A stretch of 64,000 nt of DNA from Coleophoma eucalyptorum (lineage: Eukaryota; Ascomycota; Leotiomycetes; Helotiales; Dermateaceae). Under the pieces are notes generated by a model, which searched no databases, was not told the DNA's origin, and worked only from the letters and a program-made list of their open reading frames with translations. Each line of letters opens with the position of its first letter. The first letter of the stretch is position 1. Positions 43,978 to 57,500 of the stretch are shown here, piece after piece. Where the stretch lies: positions 62,001 to 126,000 of the forward strand of contig JALRME010000006.1 in NCBI GenBank assembly GCA_026120035.1, written 5' to 3'. Both the position numbers and the translations under genes were made by a program.

Positions 43978-44545
43978 GAATAGATTCGGGGTTGTTGAAG
44001 AGATGCGAGAGTACTAGATGTGAATATTTATCTTCCAATTTTCTGTCACTGGTATCAAGAGACCTACCTATATATATCTCGCAAAAGCAATAGAGACAAC
44101 ATATTAGAAGAGACAAATAAGAAAAGATACCCCATTGGAGACACTCAATCGATTTTTTTGGTATCTCCCTTATGCTAGCTATAGGTACTCAGACTGACAA
44201 CAATACCCAAGAAAAGTCTAAGTTGGAACACTTTTATGCTTTCAACCCAGTGTAGTATTTAAGATAGGGTCCCATAAAATTCCTAGATGCTAGACCAAAC
44301 AATGCTAAGCCATGCTATGCATATAATGTAAATGCCGACCAACGCAATGCAATGCAACGACAGAGTAGGACAAAGGACCTCTTCAACAACAGAACCAAGT
44401 ACAAGAAACGAGCGCTTACCACGCAAACCATGCATTTTTAAAGAAAAATGAAACAAAACGTGTGTGTACACCAATAAGCTAAGTAGCAGAAACATAAGAA
44501 CCCAGGTAGATTCCAATACATATGCTACTACTTCTCTATCTATCC
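43978..44545. other. Intergenic between convergent genes
   Basis: A minus-strand frame at 44283-44588 overlaps the GPI13 3' end without motifs and is treated as chance. Nothing else was recognised. Confidence 0.4.
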
Positions 44546-47500
44546 TCAAGCCCACCCAAATACCTCTGCGACACTGAGCGTATTCCATCGCACCCCTGCA
44601 AGCGCCACCAAGATACCAATGATGTCCACAACCAACAGACCCGCAGATGCAACCATGAATTTTGGACTAAAGATACGGTACAGCATGAGGTGTCTCCTCA
44701 ACCAACCGGCCCACATCGTCGTCGCGAGGCCCACGACTGCGTAATAGGCCAGATGCCAAGCCAGCGCGCTCGCAACGGCCTTCAGAATGCCCTTCTTCTT
44801 AGGCTTCTGTTTCCAGAGGACGAGTAATGGAACTGCAGCGGCGGCAAGGATGTGTGCGCCAAAGGTGTTGAGCCCGACGAGGAGTGGAGACCAAGGATAG
44901 CGAATTGTGTGGAGGGGAATGAATGCGGATTCCCACTGAATGGAAGAGAGGGTTGCCTGGTGCCCAGTTTTGAAGAAGTGGAAGGAGCCAAGAAGAGCTA
45001 GGACAATGGGTCCAATAGGTGATGTGGAGAGGGAGTTTAGGTCGATGATTTCGAGGAGTGAGAGGATTTGCCATGTCATTAGGGCAATCGATCCACCACC
45101 CATGGGCTTTTGTACCATTAGTACTGCGAGAAGAATGTTGGTTACGAGGAGGAAATAGCGTGCACCATGTGTATTGGCGTAGCCAAGGACGGTGACTGTG
45201 CTTCCTGCTTGGGTTTTCATCTGGTCGTCTTTTGATGAAGTGCCGTGTGGTGCTGTAGAGCTGATCGAAACACAGGGTATGGCATATCCAAATGCTGTGA
45301 TTCCTGCGCCTACGGTTGATGCGAAGATTGTCTGTGCAATGGGCACACGTAAAGATTTTAGTCGACCAGCTGCCAGGTAGGGAAACCAATCTCCATCATC
45401 AGCAGCATCGAGAATCCAGAAAACTGCGCTCAGTATCAAGCCTCCCCTGAAAGCCCAGCCAATCCAGGCAGGTGCAAATCCTTCATAGGAACGACTGCTC
45501 GCGTAATAGGATCTAATGACTTCTGGGAGGAAAATAGCCAACATGAATGGAATGATGAGCTGCCATGGCGCAGACGTGGATGATGTCGCAGAAGCATAGT
45601 AGGTGGATTTACAGTATGGCATCTGTTCTTCTCTGCATAGCTTTGAATATGATGCCACCCAGCCTAGAGCGATGAACACAAGCGAGTGATAGACTCCTAA
45701 TGTCCTGTCCGCTAAGCGCTGTTGCCGAAGCGAGGAGATAGCGCCCAATGCTCCGAACGTAGAAATGAAGAACAAAAGAATTGAATCCTCCCAGATAGTA
45801 TAGGAATTTGAAGCATAGCCAATAGATTGGCTGACCGTGAATATCACAGCAAGCCATCCCCAGAATGTGGAAGGAAAGGGGCTGCTCAAAAGGTTCCTGG
45901 ATTTGAGCTCGGTGTACAGACCACCCAGTAGACCACCAACAGACGAACCAGCAAGTAAGCCATGGACCAAGCTTCCGCCAACTAGAAGAAACACGATCGG
46001 TCCTATGACAGCTCCAACTCCACTGCCCTTAAGTGCAGCTATAACAATGGGTCGACTTTGGGGTTCCTCTTCGGCCAGCTCGCCCTTTGCGAAGCTTGCA
46101 AGCTCCAATTCCAGCTCAGCACGATCCAGCTCCTCGATCAGTGCGGGATCGGTAGACCCATCTTCAGCATTAGCATTTGCATATACAATCAACGCAAATA
46201 CACCTGCCGCCAGGATTGAGATGCCTAGCACCATACTGGGAACATCAAATCTAGCCCACAAGCTGCGGCAGATTCGTAAGGTTTCAGCTTCGTATGCTGA
46301 AAATGTGGCATAGCTATCTTTCCACCCTTGTTCTTTATTGGTGCCTAAATTCATAGCTTGTTCGGCTGCAGACCATAAGGCATGTGGTGAGCCTGCAATA
46401 GTACTCTCATCCATGCCTCTTGCTGCATAATAGGCAGCCTGATACCTTTTAATACCTGCGGCAGTCATCCTAGCAACTGCTGCTAAGTTTTGCCAAGCGA
46501 CTCCTTTCTTACCTACAAAAGCCTCTTCAATAGGACTTCCGAGGTTATTGAAGGGAATTGGTAGGCCAAGTAAAAGAGCCAATGTTGGAACAAGATCAAT
46601 CTGGTTGACAGGCCTTATCTTTGCAGTCGCTGGGGGTGTAGTGAAAGCTGGATCGGTTCGTCCAAATACACCTTTCTTTGAGTACATCCACAGAGCAGCC
46701 TGGACCTCATCTTCACTCTCACCACCGTGATCTCCCTTGCCATCCATACCGTGATCACCCATCACTACAAGTAGGGTGTTGTCATCCAGCTTGGCCACCA
46801 CATCTCGCAGTACACTATCCATCTGCTGCAGCTTAGCTGTCATAGCAGGATGATTTGGTCCGTATCTGTGTCCTGCATGATCAACGCCAAGGAAATGGGC
46901 AATTGTGACATCCCATAATCCTTTCTTATCCTTCCCCAAGAGAGGGGTCAAGTGCTCCACAACACCATTATCAACAGTGTGCAAGTCCCACACATTGAAA
47001 CTGTCGTATGCTCGGCTGATGCCCTCCTCAAAGTATCCTGGGAAAAGTGCTGTCCAGGTATCGTCACCTAGATGAGCAATTCTCTTACCAGCGTCTTTCA
47101 GCTGCATAAGCAAATTATCCTCCTCAATTGCTGTTCCCGCAAAGTTCGAACCAGCATCAATAAATGTCGGTAGAGTACCCGTTGTTAGGCCCTTCAGTCG
47201 CTGTAGAGTGGTCGTCGGTGGATCAGCAATGAAGGGAAGGAGAAATGCGTTTTGAGGTTCCCTGACAGCAGTATCGTAGAGAAATGGCAGAGCATTGTGA
47301 AAGGCTTGAGCCGGATTGGTCGTCGTGTTATGAAAAGGAACTGTGAAATCGTATCGTAGCGCATCTATGATGATAACAACCGCTTTATCGAAAGTCTTTG
47401 GGTGCCAACATCCTGCATCTGGCTTACCAGCTCCCTTAAATCCGCTGCTCAGTTCGATCGGTGGTTCTTGACATGAGGATTTCTCCTCGAGGACGAGCCG

Positions 47501-47943
47501 GGTAAGCAGGAAGCCTTTGGTGAAGAAGAATATGCCTGAAGCATGTATGCAACTTCCAGAGCCCAAACGTTAGCAAAACTTTCACCAGCTTCCATGGCCA
47601 CAGATCCATTAGATTTACCAATGGCTTCATCTGTCCAAGGTCCAGAAACCATGGCGGCGATAAAAGGTGGAAGTAACAAAAGCGACACTCACAATAACCA
47701 AGCAAAGAATCCCATAACCCAACACCACTCCCTCTTGAATGTGCCCGCCTTGCGCTCGTACAATCTCTCCAGCGCAGTCTTCTGCGGAATTTTGCTATCC
47801 TGTGGTTCCAGCCCATTCTCCTTCATGATGGCTGCAACCTTCTTCCTATCCGCTGCATCCTTGGCCGCTTTTGCTCTCGCATACTGCGCCGCAATGGAGT
47901 TATTATCACCCGCTACGGGTTTGGGGATAGCTTCGCTGGGCAT
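44546..47943 (-). CDS. GPI13: GPI ethanolamine phosphate transferase 3 (PIG-O)
   Basis: Two exons (47693-47943 and 44546-47552) with a 140-bp intron encode 1085 residues. The first exon is a charged cytosolic start ending in the first membrane helix (WCWVMGFFAWL). I chose the acceptor at 47553 because it keeps frame and joins to CIHASGIFFFTKGFLLTRL, the expected helix end and start of the lumenal domain. The catalytic domain of the alkaline-phosphatase superfamily follows: KAVVIIIDALRYDFTVPF, HLGDDTWTALFPG, SFNVWDLHTVDNGV, FLGVDHAGHRYGPNHPAM and VVMGDHGMDGKGDHGGE carry the two-metal Asp/His residues. The remaining 600 residues hold about a dozen membrane helices. The enzyme adds phosphoethanolamine to the third mannose of the GPI precursor in the ER, the group later joined to protein. 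Confidence 0.93.
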
Positions 47944-48598
47944 GATTGTCTCATGGGGGAATTTGAGTTGCCGTTAACTAGAGGAGGACGGGGTAAGTTT
48001 GGTGGAGATGGGAAAGGAGTCGAGAAGGGAGGATGTGTATGTAAGTTTTTCTGGCTACCGCGTGCGATTCGGTTTCGTTTGGGTTTCCGCCATAAAAGTC
48101 GAGAGGGAGGGAAGGAATAGAAATTAAGTGAAGGAAATGTTTTAGTAAGGAGTGTCGTGGTATTCTTGAAGTGTTAAAGTTTCACGTCTTCTTTCGCGTA
48201 TGACACTTTTGCATGTAGGTTGACGCGCCAGGTATAGATCCTCGGCTGGCATCCGAACGTGCAATGTGCTAGACTTAGTGCATGTCGGTGGATATCTTGT
48301 TATTACCTTACGTGAGATCTCATTGGCACAAAGGGCTTTGAAGCATTTGATGTTTTGAAGTTTGTATTCTTTCCAAGATGACAAAAGCAGCTATTTCGAT
48401 CCTTAAAAACATAATGAGCCGGCCAGATCCGTGATTGCAGAACACCAAAGCCAAATGCTATAATACAACCTGCAAAGAACTACTACACCTTATCCTTTGG
48501 CTCCGCCTTAAGTCCCCAGAACCAACTTGGAGCATATTGGTGATCAAGTTCAAATTCTTATTGGGCTCCTCCTTTCCCACGCCTAGTCCTTAATGCCT
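47944..48598. other. Intergenic, GPI13 promoter
   Basis: It contains the GPI13 promoter and the VPS68 3' flank. No recognisable gene or repeat. Confidence 0.4.
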
Positions 48599-49265
48599 CT
48601 ACAGAGACAAGTTATAAGAGTATTCGTCCTCCATGTTCTGGCTGATCCACAGAACCACAGTACTAGCCATGACTCCAGCATTGGCAACAACATTCGCAAT
48701 TCCCATCCAGGTAGTAGGCCAGCTAGTCTCAGTCACGATGTATTTGAGAACCAGCACTGTGACACCACCCGCCATGCCACCTGCCAGACTCGCGAAACCA
48801 AGGAAGAGAACCACGCGCGCTTTCCATGCAACACCAGATCCAGAGTAGGAGAAGGAATCAGCAGAGAGACGGGTCTTCTCAATCGAGTTGATTATAAGCA
48901 TTCCCAGGGAAGAGAAGATCAAGGGCAGCCAGTCGGTAAAGTTGATGTGAACAGTTGAGCCATTGAGTGCGGATTTGGACCAAACGGCAGCATCGAGGAG
49001 GATGAAGAATGCAAGTGCGAACTATTAAAGCCAATGTTAGCGCTATTAAATATATTTTATGGCTATCTTGAAACTGAGACATGTTGCGCAAGGCTGACTG
49101 CCTGCCCACTCTAGACCGTAACTGCCAGAGAGAACGACTACTGAAATATATACGAAGGGATGGCAACCATACCAAAGCACCAGAACCATAGACGCCAGCA
49201 CTCCTAGCAGTAGCACTGTTCATCCATTCCGGCCTTCTGAACTTCCAGAGACGTTCCTCTGACAT
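48599..49265 (-). CDS. VPS68: VPS68 / TMEM50 family endosomal membrane protein
   Basis: Two exons (49173-49265 and 48599-49021) with one 151-bp intron encode 171 residues. Exon 1 gives MSEERLWKFRRPEWMNSATA, RSAGVYGSGAL. The join to FALAFFILLDAAVWSKS continues the first helix. Three more hydrophobic helices follow (WLPLIFSSLGMLIIN, VVLFLGFASLAGGMAGG, TTWMGIANVVANAGVMAST), giving the four-helix TMEM50/UPF0220 pattern. Vps68 takes part in vacuolar protein sorting and endosome function in yeast, acting with Vps55 in trafficking to the vacuole. The gene appears intact. A CACGTG site lies about 245 bp upstream of the start. Confidence 0.9.
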
Positions 49266-50274
49266 AGTGTATGCGGGTATGATGTTGAGGTTGATTGTAG
49301 CTGGAGTTGAGCCGAGCTTTGGTCAGGTAATAAGGTTGCGCAATCTCGTGAGAGCTGGATTGAATCAGAAATGAGGGTTCACTCCTCCTCGTATGATATT
49401 GATGGGTGGTTGTTGAAGACTTGTCGTCGCTATCTCAGGCAAGCTGTCGGAAGCTTGACGACCTGATTGCGTGGAGGCTGAACGTCAAGGCGGCGGCGCT
49501 AGTCATCGCCACGTGATCTGGAAGCATGAGATAACTGCCGGATGCATCATATCTCAAGGCCTTGCTATAGTCACAATTACAATATGGGAAACTTTCTAGT
49601 ATTCAATATTTTTATGCAGAATAAAGCTTCTTCTGAAGTAGCATTACACTCAAGATTCCATTGCGAACGCCTAACCCCTTCATGTGCATCACTCAAAACA
49701 GACCCAGCCATCCTAAAGGCAAAGAACGGAGAGTAAAAAAGGAAAAGAATAATGCCGAGGGAGGAAAATTCATGTACATACAAGGTGATCTTGTTGAATG
49801 AAGTGTGTGCTCATGGGGAAAATAGAATGCGGCGTACTATTAGTACTCAAAACAAGAAAGAAACATCGCTCATTCCATTCTCCTGCCATCAATTCGTGTA
49901 GATTAAGTGGTCATTTTTGCCTTGATACAAGGTAAGAAGAAGGATGCAAAAAACGTAATGTTACAAAGGTGGTTCTGCCATCGATTTCCATGAGTATCAC
50001 TCTGAAAAAGAGATGCCCTGAAATCCAGAGGACATTGCCTTCACAAAGTAAGAGATTGATTCGATTCTGGATTGTGTGCGGTACGCCTTGGTGAACTCAA
50101 ACATTGCTGGTCGTCTATCTCGAAGCCTCGTGTTTCGTGAAGGATGCATCGAAAAAAAATGATACAGACCTCCTCCATAAAAATTGCGAACAGGTCAATT
50201 CACTCTGTTCTTTTCACGCCAAAACGCCCCTGTGTGCATATTGCGCATTGCCAAATTCAAAATTGAAGATGCAT
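49266..50274. other. Intergenic
   Basis: VPS68 promoter on the left, with CACGTG at 49510-49515, and a long 3' flank of KNR4 on the right. Only short frames, no RNA gene seen. Confidence 0.4.
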
Positions 50275-52027
50275 TTAGATCTCAATTGTCTTCATCGCTG
50301 ACTCGTCCTCTTCGACCGTGGGCTGCTTGCTGGTGCCGTTTACCAATCCAACACCCTTCTGGCTGTTCTCCTTATCTTCGTCGACTGGAGTTGCCGCTTC
50401 AATTAAAGACTTCTCTGTAGTCTTCACATCTGTACTTGGGCGTGGCGTCTCAACTTCTACAAGCTTTCCAGCTCCTAACCCACTGGTCTCAAGTTTGATT
50501 GGGGTTGTGCTAGCACTCTCCTCGGTGACTTTAGCTAGTGGACTGGGCTTTCCGAAATTAGTGCGATGCGGGCTGGCAACTGGAGAAGCACCGCTAAATC
50601 GCTGCATAGATCGGCCTCGGGGCTCTCCTCCCACCTCGGCAGTTGGGCTGGCGTATGGTGACTGAGAAGGCGATGATCCACTGCCGTGTGCGTTGGGTTG
50701 TGCTGATCTGCGTCGAGATTGCTTACGACCATATTTCTGGTCCATTCTCCATCTCAAAATGTCAAGGTATCCGGGCTCAACCTTGCTGGTTCTGAATTCT
50801 CTCAATTTGAGCTCATTGGTCTCCTCATCCACAAACCACTTGCCACTGTTCAAGTCATCTGCAAGCATAGCCAGGAAGGCAGACCAAGATCGAGCAACGA
50901 CGTATTTGCAATCGTAATCACGACCAAAGAGAATGACTTGGCCCCACTTTCCGGTTGGACCTGGAGCAAGATCGACCGCCAAGTTATTTCCTCCCCAATC
51001 TCTAACCAGTGGAATCCAGGCTGGATGGGCGTAGACTCTTTGGATAGCACCTGATGGTTGCGAGTCTTGACGAGCAAGTAACTCTTGTCGCCAAAGTGGA
51101 TTCTGGCCTTGTTGTGCAGGTTTAGATGAAGAGGAAGAGCTACCGCCAAGAGCCTTCATAGGCGCAGATGGACCCCTATAACTTGCTGGTTCGGTAAGAT
51201 ACTCTTGGTTGACCTTTTTCCAATTTTCCCATTCTTGGACAATCTCTTCACAGTCAAGTAACATACAGCCGAATACAATACCAGTAGGCAGGCCTCCACG
51301 CTCTTGTCCATCGTGAACGGCCAGAGACTCGCGGACTTCCATTGGCAAAGAACAATCCAGTTGGTGTTCCAATTCGTTCAAATCATTGTTTGTGCATCCT
51401 TCGCAAAGCTGATCGTACAGTTCCTCATAGTTCTCCTCAGCCCATGAATCTATTCTCTTCCACGAATGCCCTACGGGCGGAGGTGGCGGAAGTCCATCTT
51501 GAAATGATTGTAAGGGAACCTCACCCGGGGTGACATTCTCGAAATTCTCATTGGTATTAGATCTTTGAAGGGCAGAAGCTGATCTCATACCAGGGGAGTA
51601 TGGGGAGTTGGGTCCCGGACTCTGTGGTAGACCAAGAGGGGAAGCCGGGTAGGCAGGGCCGTTGAGGGCAGAGGTGGAACTCCTCGACGCATCTTCAAAA
51701 TAGGGAGAACTGACGTCGGCGCGTGATTCGGAAGCAGTGGTAGCGACTGAGGTTAAAGGAGCGTGCCGGCTTTGTGCGAGGGGGACGTGTTGGCCAGTTC
51801 GGTATGGGGAGTCGTGCGAGGAATCTGTATAGACATTTGGTTAGAAGTTGGCAGTTGGGTAGCGGGTAGGGAGACAAACGTCGGTCATAACTGGTCATTG
51901 AATGCCAGAAGGATCGAAAAGCAGTTCCTAACCTACTCGCACGGCCAGGGTCAGTTGTGTACGGGACGAAAAGACGCTGAATTGAAGATGCGCGAAAATA
52001 GGGGATGAGGGTTACTTACGACGCCAT
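50275..52027 (-). CDS. KNR4: KNR4/SMI1 cell-wall integrity regulator
   Basis: Three exons are proposed: 52020-52027 (only 8 nt, MAS), 51880-51932 and 50275-51824. They encode 536 residues. The 53-nt second exon gives LGTAFRSFWHSMTSYDRH and joins to SSHDSPYRTGQHVPLAQ, which matches how fungal Knr4 proteins begin. The SMI1/KNR4 domain follows: WKRIDSWAEENYEELYDQL, LNELEHQLDCSLPMEVRESL, HDGQERGG, GIVFGCMLLDCEEIVQEW. HPAWIPLVRDWGGNNLAVDL, GQVILFGRDYDCKYVVARSW and FLAMLADDL complete the core. A 130-residue Ser/Pro tail is disordered. Knr4 links the cell-wall integrity and calcineurin pathways and binds many signalling proteins. The gene is complete. The tiny first exon depends on GTAAGT at 52019 and needs transcript support. 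Confidence 0.9.
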
Positions 52028-54558
52028 GTCTGGCGATGAAGCAGTGGCGGCAGACAGTTTGAAGGATTGCGATGATTCTCGGCCAGGTTGGCGGTGATGT
52101 CGAGAGGTTGAGAGGGAGAAGGGGAGGAGGAGGTGGTGGTGAGGTGAGGTGACGATCGAATGTGGAAAAAAGAGTGTATGTATGGAGTTGAGTGCAAGTC
52201 GCGTTGTTGCTGCTTCGGCTTGGCAAAGGGGAATTGAAGGATGGAGAAACAGGCTTGTCCGCTTTGCACGGTACAGAAAGCGACGGCGGGCGGTGATAGG
52301 CGAGATTGGCTGCCCTGGTCAAAACACACCGCAGAAATGCCGGATTCGCTGATGGCTGTCGGGGTCGGCCACGGTCTGAATAATGTAAAGACGAAGGACG
52401 CTCGAGTCGGTGTGGTGGGTGGTGGGTAGGTGTGCACAGGAGGCGTGCGGGCTTTAACTATTGAGATGACAGGCGGCTATTAATGTCGTTTATCGTCCGA
52501 ACCAATTTGGACAACAGATGCGTGCTATACTGTGCGCGCGCATAGCATTGAGATGCGGAAAAAGCTGAAATTATCTTTGACGTCGCTTCAATCTCTTGCC
52601 CCGTGGCTCCTCTGTCTTTTCTAATTTGCATGGAATATGGGGCAGGCGACGGCTCTAATAATGTAAGAGCATCATAGGCTACTCTAGTGCTGTGCTGTGG
52701 CGCCTTGAATTGCACGAACTGTTGTTCAATCTTCCAGGGATGGTAGCTTCTGCACGTCGGCCGGCCGATGCTTACACCCTCCAACCATCACCAGCACGGC
52801 ACTTTTGTCGTTTTTTGTTTCCGAAACGAAGAGAGCCGTGAAGTAAGTACACAATTATCATATGGCACCGCCTTTGCCTTTCTTGACTGTGCCTCTCATG
52901 GTTGAGATGGTGATTCACTCTCCTCCTCTCAGCCACGACAAGTCTGACCCAGATCACGAACAATCTCATTCAACCAACCATGCCGCAAACCAGTTTTCGG
53001 AAACAAGGAAACGACCGACCGACACCCAGTACAAGCACAAGTACTGTGATGCAAAGCTTCCCTCCCATTATTGTTTCATGTCGCAACGCCCATTCAGCAT
53101 CTGCAGGTCCCTGAACCACCGCCGGATCTGAATGGACAATGGGGCACCAGTAACACACCCCCTTCCTGACGACATCAGTGGCTTGCTTCTAGCCATTCAA
53201 ATCCCTTCTACTGCTGCGTGGACCAGAGCGCGTTGACTTTTCTACCCTGATCTCGCACCTTAATCCAAGACACGTCCACCACTTTAGGTTTGGCTCTGGA
53301 TCCTGGGCTTGGGAATAAGACTTGCCTTACCGGGCCATAGTGCGCGAAGGAAGGAAAGACTAGAGGGGACGACCGAGTTACTCCTGAGTTGCTACTGACT
53401 CGCTTGCTTGGTACCAATGAGATAACAATAGATAAAAAAAAATAAAAAAGAGCATGATATGGCGATGTCGCTTGCGACTGCCACTGCCACTGCCACTGTG
53501 ACTATGATGGCGACGACGATAGCGATGGGGATGAGATGAGATGCGTGCGTGTCCTACCTGCATGGCTTGAAGTGTGGTAAGTGCTGTAAGTACATACGGC
53601 TACGGTACAGACTGCAGCCGCGTAGGTTTCGCGTAAAGGATTGGACTGCTGTGCCTGTGCTGCATCCATCCCCCCAACCATTGGCTCAACGATATCAGTT
53701 ATTGAGGGTTCAGCCGGGTTGACAGAAACTGGGCGGGACCGTTTCTTGGCCCTATCCCGGGATCTCCAGTGCAGTATACAGTAGATAGGTACAGGAGATA
53801 ACTCTAACCTCCAGCCGCGCAAAGATATAAATACTTTTGCCTCCTCGTCGTGCATACCTGCCTCGCCCGGTGCGATATCACAAGACGTTGGGAGTTGGAA
53901 ACTGGTTACACCTGTAGTCATGCATGGCAGATCTCTGAGGCGGAGCTTTTTCCCACATGCCAGGTAGATCAGGTGTACACTTATTTAACCCTGCCACTCC
54001 TTATATGTTTTGAGGTATAGTACATACTCCTCCTATCAGGACCCCCGCATTTGGACATTGCGTCTGCGTCACATCGCATCGCAGATAGTTGCCACATCTT
54101 ATCAGCGAAGGCACACGGGGGCTAAAACAACGAGACAAAGATTGAGGGTCTTGTATGGCTCTTTCCCGGAGAGGGTGGCAAGAGAGGGGGATTGCGGTTT
54201 GAAGGGGAGGATGGGAATGTCAAGATTTCGATGCGTGAGTGAGGGGAAGGAGGGTATCGAAAATAGAAGAACGAATACGGGCTCAGGGGCGAAAAGATCT
54301 TCGGATGATACAACACCAGTGAATGGAGGGGCTGGGATGGGAAACCAGTGGTAATCCGATTGATCTGCGCGTATATGCATGCGTCTTTCATTGGGAATTG
54401 TAATGTAGTATACACAGATTCCACCGTCGTACGTCCATTCATACAGTAACAAGCAGCTAGCTACCTTGGCTACTGAAGTAGCTCTAGCTTTCAAATCCCG
54501 AAACTCCTTGCCAAATATCAAGTCATATATAACCGGCATCACATCTGCTACGCGAGAC
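52028..54558. other. 2.5-kb intergenic stretch
   Basis: The KNR4 upstream region includes a long TC/CCT-rich stretch at 52060-52140 that is probably leader. Frames at 52012-52437 and 53502-54542 have low-complexity composition and no family resemblance. A short GCCACT repeat occurs near 53477-53498. No gene is supported. Confidence 0.45.
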
Positions 54559-57500
54559 CTAGCTCTGCCACATATACTCGCTCAACTGCAGGAGATGTTC
54601 ATCCATCCGCCTCTTCGCCACTGAGCTGATACCTCGCTCAGGACTTGCCATCTGCTCGCTGTAGCACAGCTCGACGAGTGTCTTGAGTTCCTCATAGTTG
54701 AAGAGCTCCTTGCCCTCGTTGCCACTCTCCTTCTCTTGCTTTGCCTGCTCGATGGCTGCATCGGCTCCTGTGTCGAAGAGACTGTAGTACTTGGCAGCTC
54801 GCTCGAGGTTGATTTCTGCTTCGATGTTCTTTAGGTTCTGCTGTAGCACGAGGATGTTGAGTTGCATGCGTCCGCTTCCGTTCTTGTTCAATGGCTTCAC
54901 GGTTCCAGCGTTGGTGACGAGGAAGCTATCAATCAAGAGACCAAGCCCTGTCCGAATGAATGATATCTCTTTCTCGCGTAGGAATCGCACTACAGTCTCG
55001 TCGTATGATACTAAGTCTGCGTTCAGGCTTAAGATCTTTGGATCTGGATCGTTGACCGCTTGTTCTAAGAGATATGGAGCACTTGTAGGTGATAGGGTTT
55101 TGGCAAGTGAATTGACAACCTGGCATCGGATCTCCATATGCAAAGTCAGGAGGACGGTAGCAGCTAGCTCTTGGTACGATGATACAATCGAATCAAATGC
55201 ACTATAGAATATTAGTAAACCAGCCTCCCCATGGCTTACAAATACTTACACGAGTGTCTCCTGTGTCATCGGAAGATATACTGGTATGTCTTCTTGCGCT
55301 CTCGATGGATCATTCAATAGAGTCCACCTCCTGTTTTGTGGCTTTTGAGCTGTTGGTCGGGATGAGTCGGCCTCGTTACGTGTAATATGTCGAAGGTTCT
55401 CAATTTTTATCGCAAGCCATTTCATACTCGTGTAGAGCACACATAGGGAAGAGATCGTCTCCCGATCTTGAATGATATCTTCCGGCTGCATTGGGTTTTC
55501 ATTGGTCTGCAATATGAGCAGACCTGTCTCCTTCTCGAGCAGGTCACGATCCTTCCCTTCTTCAACCCATAACTTCTTCATCGTATCATGTATGTCACCT
55601 GGTCCTGTCGCAAGCAGTGCTGCAAGTTTTAGAGTTGCACCCTCTGTATCACTGACTTTCGAAACTAATGATTTGAACCATTCATAGCACCTGTCATAAT
55701 ATCTCATCATTTGTGTGATGATCAGTTGGCTGAGTGCTTGGTCGTGTGGGATGGTGCCAAGCATCCTACAGAACGCCGTAATCAATGCGAAAAATGCATT
55801 CGTACCCTTAAAGACTGGCCGTCTAGCAACCTTCGTCCACTGAGGATCCTCTTGGAATGAGTCAGCCTCTTCGAATACAGAGTCACTAAGCTTGCCAAGG
55901 GTCTCGTCCAACTGCGGCAAAAAGACATTGACGAGGAAATTATCCAGGAAGGATGTGAGGGTGCTGGTCACAAGATCTGAACCTGGTGGAACAATGATCT
56001 TGAGCCTTTGCAGGAAACCAAGGGTTGGAGGAAGCAAGAGACTCATATTGAAGACGCTTGGCTCAACCAGTGACTTTTGCACGGCAAGCCCACCGGACTT
56101 GGTATCGTATAAGGATGAAGTCTGTGCTCGTCTCGAGCCAGTCCGCATGAGATTACTTTCCAGAAGAGATCTTTGACCACCGTCTTTCTTCTTTCCATCA
56201 CCACCTTTGGACATCAAACCGGGAACAGCTGCTCTGATGATACCTTCTAGATCTTGGTACTCCGTTGACATCTGCACGGACTTTGCGTCTGCGTCTGAGA
56301 ATGAAAACAAAGATTCTCGTCGCACATCTTGCTTGCCGTTCGTGGCTCCTGGCTTTGGAGAGGTGTTGAATTGATAGACATCCGCATCAGTTGTGACATA
56401 ATTGTGAAGCAAAGACCGAATTTCGTTTTGATATAAATTCCATAATTCTCTAAAGCCGCTAAGGAGCGACGAAGAGTTTTTCACGCCCTCTCGCCGCACA
56501 ATTGATTTCACTACATCGTGAAATACACGGTGTCCTTCTGCAATAGCTTCAAACTTGGCATATAGCGTCCAGAGAAGATCGTAGATAACATCAGCCCTGA
56601 TTCCATTCTCACGGGTGCTGAAGGTGTGGGCTTGAGTGTTACCCATGCCTCCGCGTAAAGAACTTGGATGCTTCTGGTCAACTTCACCATTAGTCTCAGT
56701 AACAATACCGAACAGCTCTACGGGCAACCTCTGTTTGATAGTATTCACGGCGGATTCCAGTCTGCCTAGTTTGTTTAATGATTCCACAAGCAGCTCGATA
56801 TAGTAGAAGGTATCTGCTTCTGGGTTCCGAGAAGGATCTTCTATCATCATCTCTGTGAGATCCATGGAGTCCAAAACTTCATAAAATGGTCGGATGCCAG
56901 CAGCGTTTTCGAAATTATCGGTTGCAATGCTGCCTTGGTTTTTCGCAAGCATCTGCCATCGCTCCTGACAGTATGGGGACTTGAGATACAAGTGATCATG
57001 AAGTTCCTCTATCAGGATGTCCGTCAAGGCAGTCTCCTGGTTCGTGAGGTAACTCCGAAGATCACTTAGCGCACCGATTTCATCCAAATGTGGTACCCGT
57101 ATTCTTCGTAAAGCGTTTTGTAGTACATCGACCGCTGTCAGGAATCGTTTCTCTGATATACGCGCCTCTAGCTGATCCGGCACCAGACGTAGATCCTCAA
57201 TCTCGGAGAGGGTAAACAAGAGTTGATCGTATGTTTGTGATGCAGCCGCAAGCTTCTTCAATTCAGGATCCGTTGTTCCTAGATTCTGCTTCGATTGGCT
57301 CAGCGACTCCTTCAAAGTTCGCACTTTCTTTGTCGACGCTTGTATGCTGGCCTGGATCTTGTGAAATGTACCGATCGAACTGTTGAATCCCTGATGGTGC
57401 TCATGAACAATCCCTTTGAGCGAATCCTGCAGATACTTGCGGGTCTGTTCAAACTGCTTGTATTCGTGGGCGCGCCCAACTGAACTTGTATCTAATAGCT

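Noticed and set aside
44799..45389. A 196-codon minus-strand frame inside GPI13
   Set aside because: It is the out-of-frame reading of the GPI13 C-terminal membrane domain, with His/Pro/Arg-rich chance content.
16293..47943. PER1 and GPI13 as a functional gene cluster
   Set aside because: Both act in GPI-anchor metabolism, but they are 27 kb apart with unrelated genes between and no shared promoter, so proximity is probably chance.
52012..52437. A 141-codon minus-strand frame upstream of KNR4, reading into its start region
   Set aside because: Its Pro/Ser/Thr-rich content arises from a TC-rich leader. Extending KNR4 through it would not match the family start, whereas the micro-exon model does.
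53502..53921. A 139-codon frame in the 2.5-kb gap before SEC8
   Set aside because: Ends in simple-sequence Ser repeats from a GAC/GAT tract; no domain, no splice evidence.
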